Source: Caldalkalibacillus salinus
Lineage (GTDB): Bacteria > Bacillota > Bacilli > Caldalkalibacillales > JCM-10596
Reading direction: 5' to 3'
NCBI RefSeq assembly: GCF_016745835.1
Contig: NZ_JAERVL010000004.1
Location: forward strand, 248,001-312,000
Length of the DNA stretch: 64,000 nt
Position numbers and translations under genes: made by a program. Numbering within the stretch: position 1 is the stretch's first letter; every line of letters begins with the position of its first letter. Positions 8,039 through 17,025 of the stretch are shown one piece after another. A model generated the notes under the pieces. It was given only the letters and a program-made list of their open reading frames with translations, made no database searches and was not told the DNA's origin.

Positions 8039-10291
8039 ATGAAGAACGTAAAGAAGCCCATACTTTCGTTACTTTTAGTCGTTTGTTTTTGTGTCGCAAG
8101 CTTTGGATACGCTCAAGCCTCCCCTGAATATCCACCACACGAAGATGGACATATTATAGACCCTCACCAGCATTTGCAGGACTCGTCGAAAAGGCTGCAT
8201 GAACAGAGGCTAGAAAACTTACCACGTACTTACCAAATCGTCTTTATTGGCGAACAGGAAGAGGAAGGACATACATACGCTCAGCAATTGTTTGATTTCT
8301 ATGACTTGGATGACGAGAGTGTTTTATTCGTTATAGAAGTGGATAAGCAGTATCAACTCACCTATGCACTTGGGCCTGCTGTGGAGGCGAAGGGTCTTAC
8401 AGACGACATCATGAATCAAAAAATGGAAGACCACTACCTTCCGAGCGTACGAGATGGTGAGCCACTAAGTGGTGTGAGTATGTTTATCCAATCAATAGAA
8501 AAGGAGCTAGAGGATCTTAGAAACGCTCGAGAGCAGGAAGCAAGGGTGGCAGTCACAGATGACAATACACCCACGGAAGAGACGAACGACGCTTCTCTAC
8601 CTTGGTGGATGTGGGTACTTATAACCCTTATAGGGGCGCTCTTTGTGTTCTTTATCGTGAGTTATGTTTATCGTCGGCGGTTGATTCATCTTGTTGATGA
8701 TTTAGAAAGGTGGAAGATGACCTTAGAGAATCGTCCATTTTCCGAAGAACTGTCTAAGATTAAAGGGTTAAAACTATCAGGTGAAACAGAATCCAGGTTT
8801 GATCAATGGAAAGAAGAATGGGACCAACTGATGATGAACACATTGCCTGATATCGAGGAAATTCTTATTGATATTGAAGACGATGCTTACAGCTATCATT
8901 TTATCCGAGCGAAACATAAGGTGAATGAGGCACGGCACAAATTACAGGATATTGAAGAAACTTTTACGCGGATCATGGATGAAGTCCAAGCGCTGACCAC
9001 GAGTGAACAGCAGAACCGAGAAAAGATAACAAAGCTCCATGAACAGTATCAAAAAATAAAGATGGGCTTAACTCAAAATAGTGTTCGTATGGGGATATCC
9101 TTACCGTACTGGGATGAAAAATTTAAAAAGGCACATGACTGGTTTCTACAGTTTCAATCCGCTCAGGATAATGGTGACGTCCTGACAGCCAATGAGTATG
9201 CGCAAGCGATAGAAGAGATATTCGCAGAATTGCTTGATGCTGTGGAAAGAACCCCCGCCTATATCCAACAAATCGAAGAGGTCCTTCCACAGACATTAAA
9301 GGAGCTAGAGTTAAATATACAGGATATGGTGGAGAAAGGGTACCACATATCAACAGAAGTACAGGAGATGCTTTCTCATCTGAAAAAGAGTAAAACGGAA
9401 GTCATCTCTTACATGGAAAAGGGTCAATTGAATGAGATGCGGGACTGGATCGTCACTCAAGAGGAATGTATTGAACAGATCTATGAACAACTAGAGGAAG
9501 ACGTGCATTTACGCCAAACGATAATGAGTAAATGTCAAACGTTATCTGATGACATGGAGAAAAAATATGCGGCGTATCAAAGTCTAGATAAAGATATACA
9601 CAAAACGAAAGATTCTTATGCTTGGGATAAAGAGTGGCAGGAGCAAGAAACGAAGCTTGATCAAATATGGGAAAACATGGTCAATCATTATACAGACATA
9701 ATAGAGACAGAGGCACCCGAAAAGCATTATCTACAATTGAAACCCAAAATAGAGTCGTTTCGTGAACTAGAGGAAGCTTTTGACCAACACTTTATGGCAT
9801 TACGTGACATCATAGAAACGGTGAGAGAAGAGGAAATGAACGCTAGAGGCCAAAGTGCAGAGTTAAAACAGACCTTGATCAGACTGGTTTCAGCTTTAAG
9901 AAAGAGCAATATACCGGGCATACCAGAACATGTGAACACGGGTCTAACGATGGCAGAGGAAGTAGTAGAAGAATTGCAGGCACAGTTTGAACAAACACCA
10001 TTAGATATGGGCAAGATTAATCATCTTTTACAGGAGGCGAGCAATCAGGTCGCCTCCGTCACTCAGGTGACTCAAACGGTGATCAAACAAGCCATGCAAT
10101 CAGAACAACTTATTCAATACGCTAACCGATACCGCAGACAATATCCACAAGTTGTAGAGATATTAGAAGAGGCCGAAGCGCGTTTTCGAACCTATCAATA
10201 CAGTGAGTCCCTAGAGATGGTCGAAAGTGCCCTAAATGAGATAGACCCTGAATGGCAGGAGAAAATCGAGTGGGAAGAAAAAACAGGATAA
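8039..10291 (+). CDS. ezrA: EzrA division regulator with an exported N-terminal TPM domain (fusion)
   Basis: The 750-residue product is a clear two-part fusion. Residues 1-27 form a signal peptide ending near YAQA. Residues about 28-160 resemble a TPM (TLP18.3/Psb32/MOLO-1) domain, with the HIIDP start, the QLFDFYDLDDESVLFVIEVD strand and the YALGPAVEAKGL segment. A transmembrane helix follows (about 188-211, PWWMWVLITLIGALFVFFIV). The rest, about 540 residues, is a full-length EzrA cytoplasmic domain (LERWKMTLENRPFSEELSKI, FDQWKEEWDQLM) made of long helices. EzrA inhibits aberrant FtsZ-ring assembly and organises the divisome. Ordinary EzrA has only a short N-terminal anchor. I use ATG 8039 (ggaaagga upstream) rather than 8000, because it gives a clean signal peptide. 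A terminator follows. Confidence 0.85.
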   Translation: MKNVKKPILSLLLVVCFCVASFGYAQASPEYPPHEDGHIIDPHQHLQDSSKRLHEQRLENLPRTYQIVFIGEQEEEGHTYAQQLFDFYDLDDESVLFVIEVDKQYQLTYALGPAVEAKGLTDDIMNQKMEDHYLPSVRDGEPLSGVSMFIQSIEKELEDLRNAREQEARVAVTDDNTPTEETNDASLPWWMWVLITLIGALFVFFIVSYVYRRRLIHLVDDLERWKMTLENRPFSEELSKIKGLKLSGETESRFDQWKEEWDQLMMNTLPDIEEILIDIEDDAYSYHFIRAKHKVNEARHKLQDIEETFTRIMDEVQALTTSEQQNREKITKLHEQYQKIKMGLTQNSVRMGISLPYWDEKFKKAHDWFLQFQSAQDNGDVLTANEYAQAIEEIFAELLDAVERTPAYIQQIEEVLPQTLKELELNIQDMVEKGYHISTEVQEMLSHLKKSKTEVISYMEKGQLNEMRDWIVTQEECIEQIYEQLEEDVHLRQTIMSKCQTLSDDMEKKYAAYQSLDKDIHKTKDSYAWDKEWQEQETKLDQIWENMVNHYTDIIETEAPEKHYLQLKPKIESFRELEEAFDQHFMALRDIIETVREEEMNARGQSAELKQTLIRLVSALRKSNIPGIPEHVNTGLTMAEEVVEELQAQFEQTPLDMGKINHLLQEASNQVASVTQVTQTVIKQAMQSEQLIQYANRYRRQYPQVVEILEEAEARFRTYQYSESLEMVESALNEIDPEWQEKIEWEEKTG

Positions 10292-10324
10292 TCATGTGCT
10301 TAGCTTAGTGCTCTTACTTTTATA

Positions 10325-10355
10325 AGACGATCTCTAGTGAGATTGTCTTTTTTTT
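10325..10355 (+). terminator. Terminator between ezrA and the MotA/TolQ-like gene
   Basis: The arms agacgatctc and gagattgtct pair over 10 bases (one G-U) around a TAGT loop and are followed by eight Ts. This suggests that ezrA and the downstream motor genes are separate transcription units, unless read-through is significant. Confidence 0.92.
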
Positions 10356-10457
10356 CATGTTTAGACAGTCCAAGCATATATTTGAACATAGATGTGCTTT
10401 TCCTTTTTTCTAATGTAGTGGAGAGTGCGTTCAACTCATCTAGAAGGGGGATAAAAA

Positions 10458-12053
10458 ATGGAGCTGAGCCAAGGACTGATATGGCTACTAGGTCTCATAG
10501 GTGTGATCGGCGTTATAGCGGTTATCGGTAATATACAGCTTTACGTGTTTTACCGCAAACGTCTTAAGGAGTTGGGTCACTTTGAATCATCTCAGTCTTT
10601 AGAAACCCAACAGGTACCTGGTCATATGGGTATCATACAAGCGATAGTAAATGAGTATACAACCTACCGCAGTAAGGGCATTGAGTGGATGAATAGCCAA
10701 GCGCTCGTTGAAAAAAACGTACTCAACCAACCCATCCTGTTTCTAGGTGTCTGTCGTTTACCCGTCGGAGTGCTAGAACGCATTGTTCTCCAAGTACCAT
10801 CATGGGTCATGATACTAGGCTTACTCGGTACATTCTCAGGCTTAACGATGGCTTTATTCGCAATGCAAAATACATTACTGCAGATCGGGACAGATACAGG
10901 GGAAGAGATGATCAGTGTCGCCACCATTGTCGCCGCCATCGCTGAACCTTTTAGAGGTATGAGTATGGCATTCGTCACGAGTATAGCTGGGATCGGGACC
11001 GCTTTTGTCCTCCACGTTTTACAATCAGGTTTCCTTTCTCGCTTAGGGATAGGGCCTAGCTTTATACAGGAGAAGGACACTTTTTTTATACGCTGTGAAA
11101 GTTTCCTTGATCATGAAGTACAACATTATGTTCAACAGTCCAAACCAAAGGATTCATTAGAAAAAATACTGGATCGTTTGGCCCAAAAAGTTCAGGAAAG
11201 CTTCGCACAGAGTGTCGCTGCCTTTGGTGATGAGATGCTCACATTGACACAGAAATTAGACGATAATGTCACAGAACTACAAACGCTAATCACAGACTCG
11301 AAACAGTTTACTAACGAATTTCACCAAGGAACAGGGGCGCTTACCGAATTTGGGCAGGTACTCAAAGACACCATCGGCCAATTTCAACATAATGAGAGTC
11401 AAGTTGCCGGGCGTACGGAGCAGTTAGCGAAACAGATTCAGCAACTTAATCAAGAGATTAAGCAATGGACAACCAAAAGTGCTGATGGTCAACTCGCTTT
11501 CCAAAAGATGATTGATCGCTCGGAACAACTCATCCAGCAGTCCTTCCGTCAGAGTGAAGAGATGTTTCAAGCTTTCCGACAACAACAGGAGCATATGCAA
11601 CACCAATTCGCAGAGAAGTTGGCGACACAACAGCGTGAACTCAGTCAGACACAAGACGAGTGGTTCTATCGTTATCAGGAGAAAAATGATCAATTTTCAC
11701 GCGCTGCTGAATCTTTTGGGCAGGCTGTTACACACCTTGAGAGACAATGGCAGGACGGACTTGAGCGTTTTAAAAGAGATGTCAGTAGTCAATGGGGGCA
11801 ATTACTAGATAAATATTTCGGTCGACAAATGGGACATAATACGCAGGATCAAGAATTAAGGGAGGTTTTAAGAGCATTAGAATCCATCAATCTCTTACTT
11901 GAGCGTGAATTTGAGAATATCTATCGATTCTCTCAGGACGCCAATCAGGTACTATATACGTTATACGAATGGGGACGTTCTCAAATGTCACCACGAACCG
12001 CTCGTTATGAAGAGGAAGTAGGGCGACCTGTCGTTCGTGAACGTCGATACTAA
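10458..12053 (+). CDS. MotA/TolQ/ExbB-family proton-channel protein with long helical tail (ZorA-like)
   Basis: This 531-residue product has an N-terminal hydrophobic helix (about 7-30), then two more at about 115-138 and 165-190. The segment ILGLLGTFSGLTMALFAM, with the GLLGT..G signature, and the final AFVTSIAGIGTAFV helix are those of the MotA/TolQ/ExbB ion-channel family. From about residue 200 the chain is a long Gln/Glu-rich, coiled-coil-like tail of roughly 330 residues. A long cytoplasmic tail of this kind is a feature of ZorA rather than MotA or TolQ. The partner gene follows after 16 bases. Together they could form an ion-driven, wall-anchored motor. AAGGGGG precedes the ATG. No other Zorya gene is seen nearby. 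Confidence 0.75.
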   Translation: MELSQGLIWLLGLIGVIGVIAVIGNIQLYVFYRKRLKELGHFESSQSLETQQVPGHMGIIQAIVNEYTTYRSKGIEWMNSQALVEKNVLNQPILFLGVCRLPVGVLERIVLQVPSWVMILGLLGTFSGLTMALFAMQNTLLQIGTDTGEEMISVATIVAAIAEPFRGMSMAFVTSIAGIGTAFVLHVLQSGFLSRLGIGPSFIQEKDTFFIRCESFLDHEVQHYVQQSKPKDSLEKILDRLAQKVQESFAQSVAAFGDEMLTLTQKLDDNVTELQTLITDSKQFTNEFHQGTGALTEFGQVLKDTIGQFQHNESQVAGRTEQLAKQIQQLNQEIKQWTTKSADGQLAFQKMIDRSEQLIQQSFRQSEEMFQAFRQQQEHMQHQFAEKLATQQRELSQTQDEWFYRYQEKNDQFSRAAESFGQAVTHLERQWQDGLERFKRDVSSQWGQLLDKYFGRQMGHNTQDQELREVLRALESINLLLEREFENIYRFSQDANQVLYTLYEWGRSQMSPRTARYEEEVGRPVVRERRY

Positions 12054-12069
12054 AGAGGGGTGATGGCGA

Positions 12070-12762
12070 ATGAGGCGAAGAAAAAATTTTAGACACGCAC
12101 ACACAGATCAGCCTTCTTTTTGGCCTTCATTTACTGATATGATGAGTACCATTGTGCTTGTCATGTTATTCGTTGCACTCATCGCTTTTATACAAAGCAT
12201 CTTTGACGCTTATGAACAGAGAGAGATACGTAAAGAATTGGCGAAGGTGGCCTCTGTCAAAAAACATGTATCGGACCTTATACAGCACGAATTAGAAGAA
12301 AAAGTAGGAGAGGACCAGGTTGTAAGGGGGCCTAATAATACGATCTCCATAGAGGGCGATATACTGTTTGAAACGGGGAGTGCCGAAATCAGTGCGAGAG
12401 GGAGAGAAATACTGCAGCCACTTGCGCACGCATTTGAGGAAATACTGACACAGGAAGATATTAGTGAATACTTATATATCATCCTGATTGAAGGACATAC
12501 AGACAGTGTCCCATATGATAATTGGACTCTGTCTTCCGAGCGGGCCGTTGCCGTAGTAAAGTATCTATTGTCCATTAACCCAAATCTCAACCGTGAGGAG
12601 CTAGCTCAGTACTTTGCTGCAACAGGTTACTCAGAATATCAACCCGTCGCAGAAGGAATGGATTCAGAGAGCCTTCGACAGAATAGACGTATCTCTTTTC
12701 AAATTATCCTTGATGATGATACATGGCAAGAGCACCTTGTTAATCTTATGTCCCAAGAATAA
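12070..12762 (+). CDS. MotB/OmpA-family peptidoglycan-binding motor protein (ZorB-like)
   Basis: The 230-residue product has one N-terminal membrane helix (about 18-45, FWPSFTDMMSTIVLVMLFVA). An aspartate at position 23 sits at the cytoplasmic edge of the helix, where the ion-carrying Asp of MotB-type proteins lies. A short coiled linker leads to an OmpA-like peptidoglycan-binding domain at about 100-215, with FETGSAEISARG, IEGHTDSVPYDNW, LSSERA and the closing RQNRRISFQI motif. It should form the stator partner of the preceding TolQ/MotA-like gene, anchoring it to the wall. The pair is separate from flagellar genes. The binding site gaggggtg lies 7 bases before the ATG. Confidence 0.8.
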   Translation: MRRRKNFRHAHTDQPSFWPSFTDMMSTIVLVMLFVALIAFIQSIFDAYEQREIRKELAKVASVKKHVSDLIQHELEEKVGEDQVVRGPNNTISIEGDILFETGSAEISARGREILQPLAHAFEEILTQEDISEYLYIILIEGHTDSVPYDNWTLSSERAVAVVKYLLSINPNLNREELAQYFAATGYSEYQPVAEGMDSESLRQNRRISFQIILDDDTWQEHLVNLMSQE

Positions 12763-12849
12763 GGCACTTTTCCCGCAAAAGCACTTTAAACATTGTATGG
12801 TGTGAAAAGGCGTTTCGTAATGTAGCCGTAATGGCAAAAAAGCACAAAG

Positions 12850-12876
12850 TTAAAAGGACTCCGAATGGGAGTCCTT
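12850..12876 (-). terminator. Terminator after the LysM hydrolase gene
   Basis: The arms aaggactcc (12854-12862) and ggagtcctt (12868-12876) pair perfectly around a 5-base loop. Read leftward it ends in TTTTAACTTTG, so it is oriented for the minus-strand gene. It may also stop the converging motor operon. Confidence 0.8.
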
Positions 12877-12880
12877 ACAA

Positions 12881-13981
12881 CTAATATGCGAAGCGGTGTT
12901 GTCCAATCGTAACCGCTTCCGTCCTCGTTCTAATCCACGAGTCATTGCTGATTCTAGGGTTAAAGAAATACAAGGCACCGTTTGTCGGATCTTCACCATT
13001 TAGAGCAGCATGGGCCGCTTTAATAGACTCCTCAGAAGGGGTGACGCGATAAATTCGACCATTTCCCACTGGGGAGAATTGATAGACATGACTTGTCCGT
13101 TGGAAAATAACGTCTTTGATTGAGTCTGGAAACCATTCATGTTCCACTCGATTCATAATCACGCCCCCGACGGCTACTTTACCTAGGTACGGTTCACCTT
13201 CAGCTTCCGCTTCAATGATCTTTGATAACCACTCTAATGTCTCCTTACTAACGTGGGTTGTATCTTGGTGATTCACTCTCGCTGAAGCAGCATCAAGATT
13301 ATCGTTCGTCTTTCTACTCGTCTTTTTCGTGTCTTCCTTTGACTTGTTTTGATCTAGATTTAAATTAAATTGAACGTCTCTTGCTTCAATAACAGATTTA
13401 AAATTAGGGTACATTCGACGCTTCTCCTCTATTGTATATTGAGGGACCGCGTATCGATCTTCTTCCTTATGACCCACTGTATCTTCTTGCTCTGAGTCCC
13501 GCTTTGATTCAGACTGCTGGTCTTCCTGTGTATCCTGTTCTTTCTCTTCATCGTCTGCCCCATCTGTCTGTTCTTTCGTTGGTATCTTAATGATTTGTCC
13601 AATTTGCAATACTTGTGTCATGTCTAGTTGGTTTGCTTCCATTAGGGTATAAATGGATACATCGAATTTGGCCGCTAAATTCCAAAGGTTATCACCTCTT
13701 TGGACAATATAACGGTCACCTGTCACCTCATAGACCGGTATTTTAATTTCTTGGCCAACATGGATAAGATCGTTTTCTAATTGGTTTATCTGCTTTAATT
13801 CGTTGATTTCAACTTTATACTCCTGGGCTATAGACCATAGGGTATCTCCAGATTGAACGGTATGTATTTGTTCATCTGTCGTATTCGCATAAGCCATACG
13901 CTGGTCCATAACCGTTTGACTCATGATAAAACATACGATGAACGAACTGACAACCAACCATTTCACTCGTTTTCCATTCAT
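12881..13981 (-). CDS. LysM-anchored SleB/CwlJ-type cell wall hydrolase
   Basis: The 366-residue product has a hydrophobic N-terminal signal (residues about 5-32), two LysM peptidoglycan-binding modules (about 38-82 HTVQSGDTLWSIAQEY, and 88-132 YIVQRGDNLWNLAAKF) and a charged linker. Its C-terminal Hydrolase_2 domain (about 255-366) resembles SleB/CwlJ, with the acidic EAEAEGEPYLGKVAVG motif and YFFNPR. SleB acts as a lytic transglycosylase on spore cortex. The LysM modules make a vegetative or mother-cell wall role equally possible. I chose ATG 13981 because aaaggagga lies 6-7 bases before it; an upstream in-frame TTG at 14002 overlaps that site. It converges with the motor operon. Confidence 0.82.
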   Translation of the reverse strand: MNGKRVKWLVVSSFIVCFIMSQTVMDQRMAYANTTDEQIHTVQSGDTLWSIAQEYKVEINELKQINQLENDLIHVGQEIKIPVYEVTGDRYIVQRGDNLWNLAAKFDVSIYTLMEANQLDMTQVLQIGQIIKIPTKEQTDGADDEEKEQDTQEDQQSESKRDSEQEDTVGHKEEDRYAVPQYTIEEKRRMYPNFKSVIEARDVQFNLNLDQNKSKEDTKKTSRKTNDNLDAASARVNHQDTTHVSKETLEWLSKIIEAEAEGEPYLGKVAVGGVIMNRVEHEWFPDSIKDVIFQRTSHVYQFSPVGNGRIYRVTPSEESIKAAHAALNGEDPTNGALYFFNPRISNDSWIRTRTEAVTIGQHRFAY

Positions 13982-14139
13982 GGTTTGCTCCTCCTTTTGC
14001 AAGTGGATATAATGGATGTAGTGTGAACATTCAGTTAAAAGAATTTTGAGAAAAAACTGAACGACTCACTATCAATCTCTCCATTTTTAAAAGTTTTATA
14101 CATCATTAATAGATTTTGAAGCAGAAGAGGAGAAGGAAA

Positions 14140-15795
14140 ATGCAGATTAATAGAGCCGAATTAGAACAATTATTAAAGGATTTGATTCAGCAAGAAAGCG
14201 TCGTTAATACAGAGGGTGAGCGTCAAATCGCTGAGAATATCTACGCTTTTCTCAAACAACTTCCTTACTTTCAAAACAATCCTACGCATGTTGAATTAAC
14301 AGAAACGTATCTTGATAAAAAGTGGAGATACAACGTTGTCGCCTATGTTAGGGGAAAAGTGATGGAGAATAATGACACTGTCATTTTAATGGGGCATCTC
14401 GATACGGTCGGAACGGACGACTTTGGCAAGCATCAGTCAATGGCCACAGATCCTGATAAGGTTAAAAAGGTCCTTCAGCAAAAGGGCACGCCCCAAAACG
14501 TTCAAGCTCATGCCTCTTCACAAGAGTGGATGTTTGGTAGAGGAAGCTTAGATATGAAGAGTGGTGTTGCGAGTCATCTGTATATCCTAAAGTATTTCTC
14601 AGAACATATCTCTGAATTAAAAGGAAATGTCATGCTCGTGATCACCTGTGACGAGGAGGACAGCTCACATGGCATACGTTCAGCATTAAAAGACATCAGG
14701 AGATTAAAGGAAAGAGAGGGTTTTTCCTACATTGCCGCGGTGAACTCCGATTACACATCCCCACGTTACGAGGGAGATGAAAACCGGTATATATACGTCG
14801 GTACGGTTGGAAAGCTACTTCCGACCTTTTTCGTCGCTGGAAAGGAAACACACGTAGGACAAGTGTTTGAAGGGTTTGATCCCAATCTCATGATCTCAGA
14901 GCTGACCAAGGAAATTGACTATAATCCTTTACTATGCGATGAATGGTTTGGGGAATGGACATTGCCACCGGTGACTCTCAAACAAACGGACTTGAAACCA
15001 TTTTATGACGTACAAACACCACTAACCGCTTTCGTGTACTACAATTTCTTTGTCCATTCGTGGTCCCCGAAGCAAGTGCTACAAAAGTTAAAAGTTCATG
15101 CCGATAAAGCCTTTCGGCGGGCCATAGAGGCGTATCAAGATCGTTATGAAACGTATTGTAAGCTGAGTGGAGATCCGTACGAACCTATGCAAATACAGCC
15201 AAGGGTTTATACCTTCGAGGAGTACTACGAGTGGATGACATTGACGCATGGAGCAGCATTTGAAGAAGAGATTGGCAGAAGGTGCAAAGAACTGGCGAAC
15301 AACTCAGACATAGATATTCGCCAGTACGCCTGTCGTATGGTTGAAGAGATTTGGAAGTGGGATCACACGAAAAACCCTGTCATGATATTATTCTATTCAA
15401 ATTTGTATATTCCGCGTATTGCTATTTCACGTGATACACCTGAAGGGGATCGTCTGATGACAGCGATAGAGGATGCGGTGGAACAGGTCCAGCCGATGTA
15501 CAACAAAAACATCGAGATCAAACAATTTTTTCCCTATATCTCAGACATGAGCTATGTCGCCTTAAGTGATGACGAAGAAAGCATTATGACATTAGAAAAA
15601 AATCTCCCAACATGGGGAGAGGCCTTTCGTCTCAATGTTGAAGATATACGTGCACTCAATGTACCTGTGTGTAATATTGGGCCATACGGCTTTGACGCAC
15701 ATAAGAAACATGAACGCGTTGAACTGACGTATTCCCTTGAAACCGTTCCTCTATTAACTTACAGTGTCATTCGTCATCTGTTTGCAGGCTCATAG
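14140..15795 (+). CDS. rocB: M20-family peptidase, RocB-like
   Basis: The 551-residue product belongs to the M20 zinc peptidases. The metal-site motifs are visible: ILMGHLDTVGT near residue 92, FGRGSLDMKSGVASH near residue 137 and VITCDEEDSSHG near residue 172. Its length and insertions fit RocB, which is linked with arginine use in B. subtilis although its exact substrate is not settled. ATG 14140 follows aggagaagg at a normal distance; the in-frame TTG at 14116 overlaps that site. No other arginine genes lie nearby, so the pathway role is uncertain. Its stop codon is three bases from the end of the converging endolysin-like gene. Confidence 0.75.
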   Translation: MQINRAELEQLLKDLIQQESVVNTEGERQIAENIYAFLKQLPYFQNNPTHVELTETYLDKKWRYNVVAYVRGKVMENNDTVILMGHLDTVGTDDFGKHQSMATDPDKVKKVLQQKGTPQNVQAHASSQEWMFGRGSLDMKSGVASHLYILKYFSEHISELKGNVMLVITCDEEDSSHGIRSALKDIRRLKEREGFSYIAAVNSDYTSPRYEGDENRYIYVGTVGKLLPTFFVAGKETHVGQVFEGFDPNLMISELTKEIDYNPLLCDEWFGEWTLPPVTLKQTDLKPFYDVQTPLTAFVYYNFFVHSWSPKQVLQKLKVHADKAFRRAIEAYQDRYETYCKLSGDPYEPMQIQPRVYTFEEYYEWMTLTHGAAFEEEIGRRCKELANNSDIDIRQYACRMVEEIWKWDHTKNPVMILFYSNLYIPRIAISRDTPEGDRLMTAIEDAVEQVQPMYNKNIEIKQFFPYISDMSYVALSDDEESIMTLEKNLPTWGEAFRLNVEDIRALNVPVCNIGPYGFDAHKKHERVELTYSLETVPLLTYSVIRHLFAGS

Positions 15796-15798
15796 AGA

Positions 15799-17025
15799 TC
15801 AATTTTTTTGACGCCATTGATGATAACGATAGATGAGCGTCACGACCTGTTCCCTAGTGGCCGGTTGTCTTGGGTTAGACCCGTCTGTGATTCCGATCTC
15901 TTTGGCCCAGTTCCACGCTTCCTTCGCATAAGGTGTAGGTTCTGATGGACTCGGCTGTGGTGACGGGTTGGGCTGATCATTTTGGGCAATACGTGTCTTC
16001 AGTTGACTTAGTGGAAAGAATTCACCTGGACAGGAAGTGCTCGCACCGGACATTCCCCCATGCCCACGAATCCATTGAGCCTGTGGATACAATGCTTGTA
16101 AGTCCCGTATGAGTCTTATGCCAGCCTGCATTTGTTCCTGTGGCATCTGGCGATCAACCCCTTGCCTCTGACTAGGGTGAAAATTACCTTCAAAACAAAC
16201 CCCAATCGTACGGCTGTTAGAGTTTCTTTCATGCGCACCGATAGCCCAATGGGGCCGTCCTTGCCATACTTGCCCATTTTTACGAATATAAAAGTGGTAG
16301 CCTATACCGTTCCACCCGTTGTTCAGATGTAATTGGTGGATTCTTTCAACACTGGCTTCATGCCAAGCGGGATGGTGTACGACGATGCCTTCTGTACGCT
16401 CACGACGAGTATGAGCATTCGGAAAGTTTAAGTTAGCGTTGCGCACATACGCCAGTGAGGGCTGGCTTTGAATGTGTACATCGTCCTGAGCGGCATGATT
16501 TGAGGGGCCTTTTTGGGTGCTTTGTTGTTGGGTTTGTTGTTTCTCTTGCTGTGCCATTTGTTGTTCTGAGCGAACAGCCTCGTCAATGTTATGCCAGCCG
16601 TTTTCCTTGATCAAACGTTGAAGCTTTTGCGCGTACTCAGGATCGGTTGCATAGCCTGCTTCTTGTAATAATTGAGTAGCCTCAGTATAATCCTGTGCTT
16701 GAAAGACAGCTTGGTAGCGTTCACGGTTGCGCAAGTACTGTGTGTGGTCGCGGATCGATGCTTCTATGGAAGGATATTTTCTGAAAACGGATTTGACTGT
16801 ACGCCACCCTTCCTCACTATACTCCCTGGATTCTATTGTCATACTTCCTGCTGGGCCTTGCCCTTTTAATCCATATACATTATTCGCTTCTTGGGCTAGA
16901 CGACTTTGTCCCCACCCGGACTCTAAGCAAGCTTGTGCGATTTTTATACTCGCCAATATATGATGGCGCTTCATTTCTTCACGACAATAAGCGGCGATGG
17001 ACTTAACAAAATCCTCTTTATTCAT
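15799..17025 (-). CDS. Two-domain lysin: glucosaminidase plus N-acetylmuramoyl-L-alanine amidase
   Basis: The 408-residue product has an N-terminal GH73-type glucosaminidase domain (about 5-140; SIKIAQACLESGWGQSRLA, NNVYGLKG, LQEAGYATDPEYAQKLQ). A Gln-rich linker leads to an amidase_2/PGRP-type domain (about 205-345) with the zinc ligands HHPAWHE, the GYHFYIRKNGQVWQGRP block and STSCPGEFFP. The C-terminus (about 360-408) is a single SLH-like unit (AKEAWNWAKEIGITDG, ATREQVV). There is no signal peptide, as in phage endolysins or enzymes released through lysis. No holin or other phage gene is adjacent. It could be a domesticated phage lysin or a mother-cell lysis enzyme. Confidence 0.85.
   Translation of the reverse strand: MNKEDFVKSIAAYCREEMKRHHILASIKIAQACLESGWGQSRLAQEANNVYGLKGQGPAGSMTIESREYSEEGWRTVKSVFRKYPSIEASIRDHTQYLRNRERYQAVFQAQDYTEATQLLQEAGYATDPEYAQKLQRLIKENGWHNIDEAVRSEQQMAQQEKQQTQQQSTQKGPSNHAAQDDVHIQSQPSLAYVRNANLNFPNAHTRRERTEGIVVHHPAWHEASVERIHQLHLNNGWNGIGYHFYIRKNGQVWQGRPHWAIGAHERNSNSRTIGVCFEGNFHPSQRQGVDRQMPQEQMQAGIRLIRDLQALYPQAQWIRGHGGMSGASTSCPGEFFPLSQLKTRIAQNDQPNPSPQPSPSEPTPYAKEAWNWAKEIGITDGSNPRQPATREQVVTLIYRYHQWRQKN

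Noticed and set aside
10382-10416. TTGAAC and TAATGT as a promoter of the motor operon
   Set aside because: The spacer is 23 bases, too long for a sigma-A promoter.
12063-12069. ATG at 12063 as start of the MotB/OmpA-like gene
   Set aside because: It is out of frame with the OmpA domain.
10458-12762. Flagellar stator MotPS/MotAB assignment
   Set aside because: The 330-residue helical tail and three-helix layout do not fit the four-helix MotA/MotP proteins and there are no flagellar genes near.
15799-17025. Prophage remnant around the lysin gene
   Set aside because: No portal, capsid, tail, holin, integrase or attachment repeat was seen next to it.
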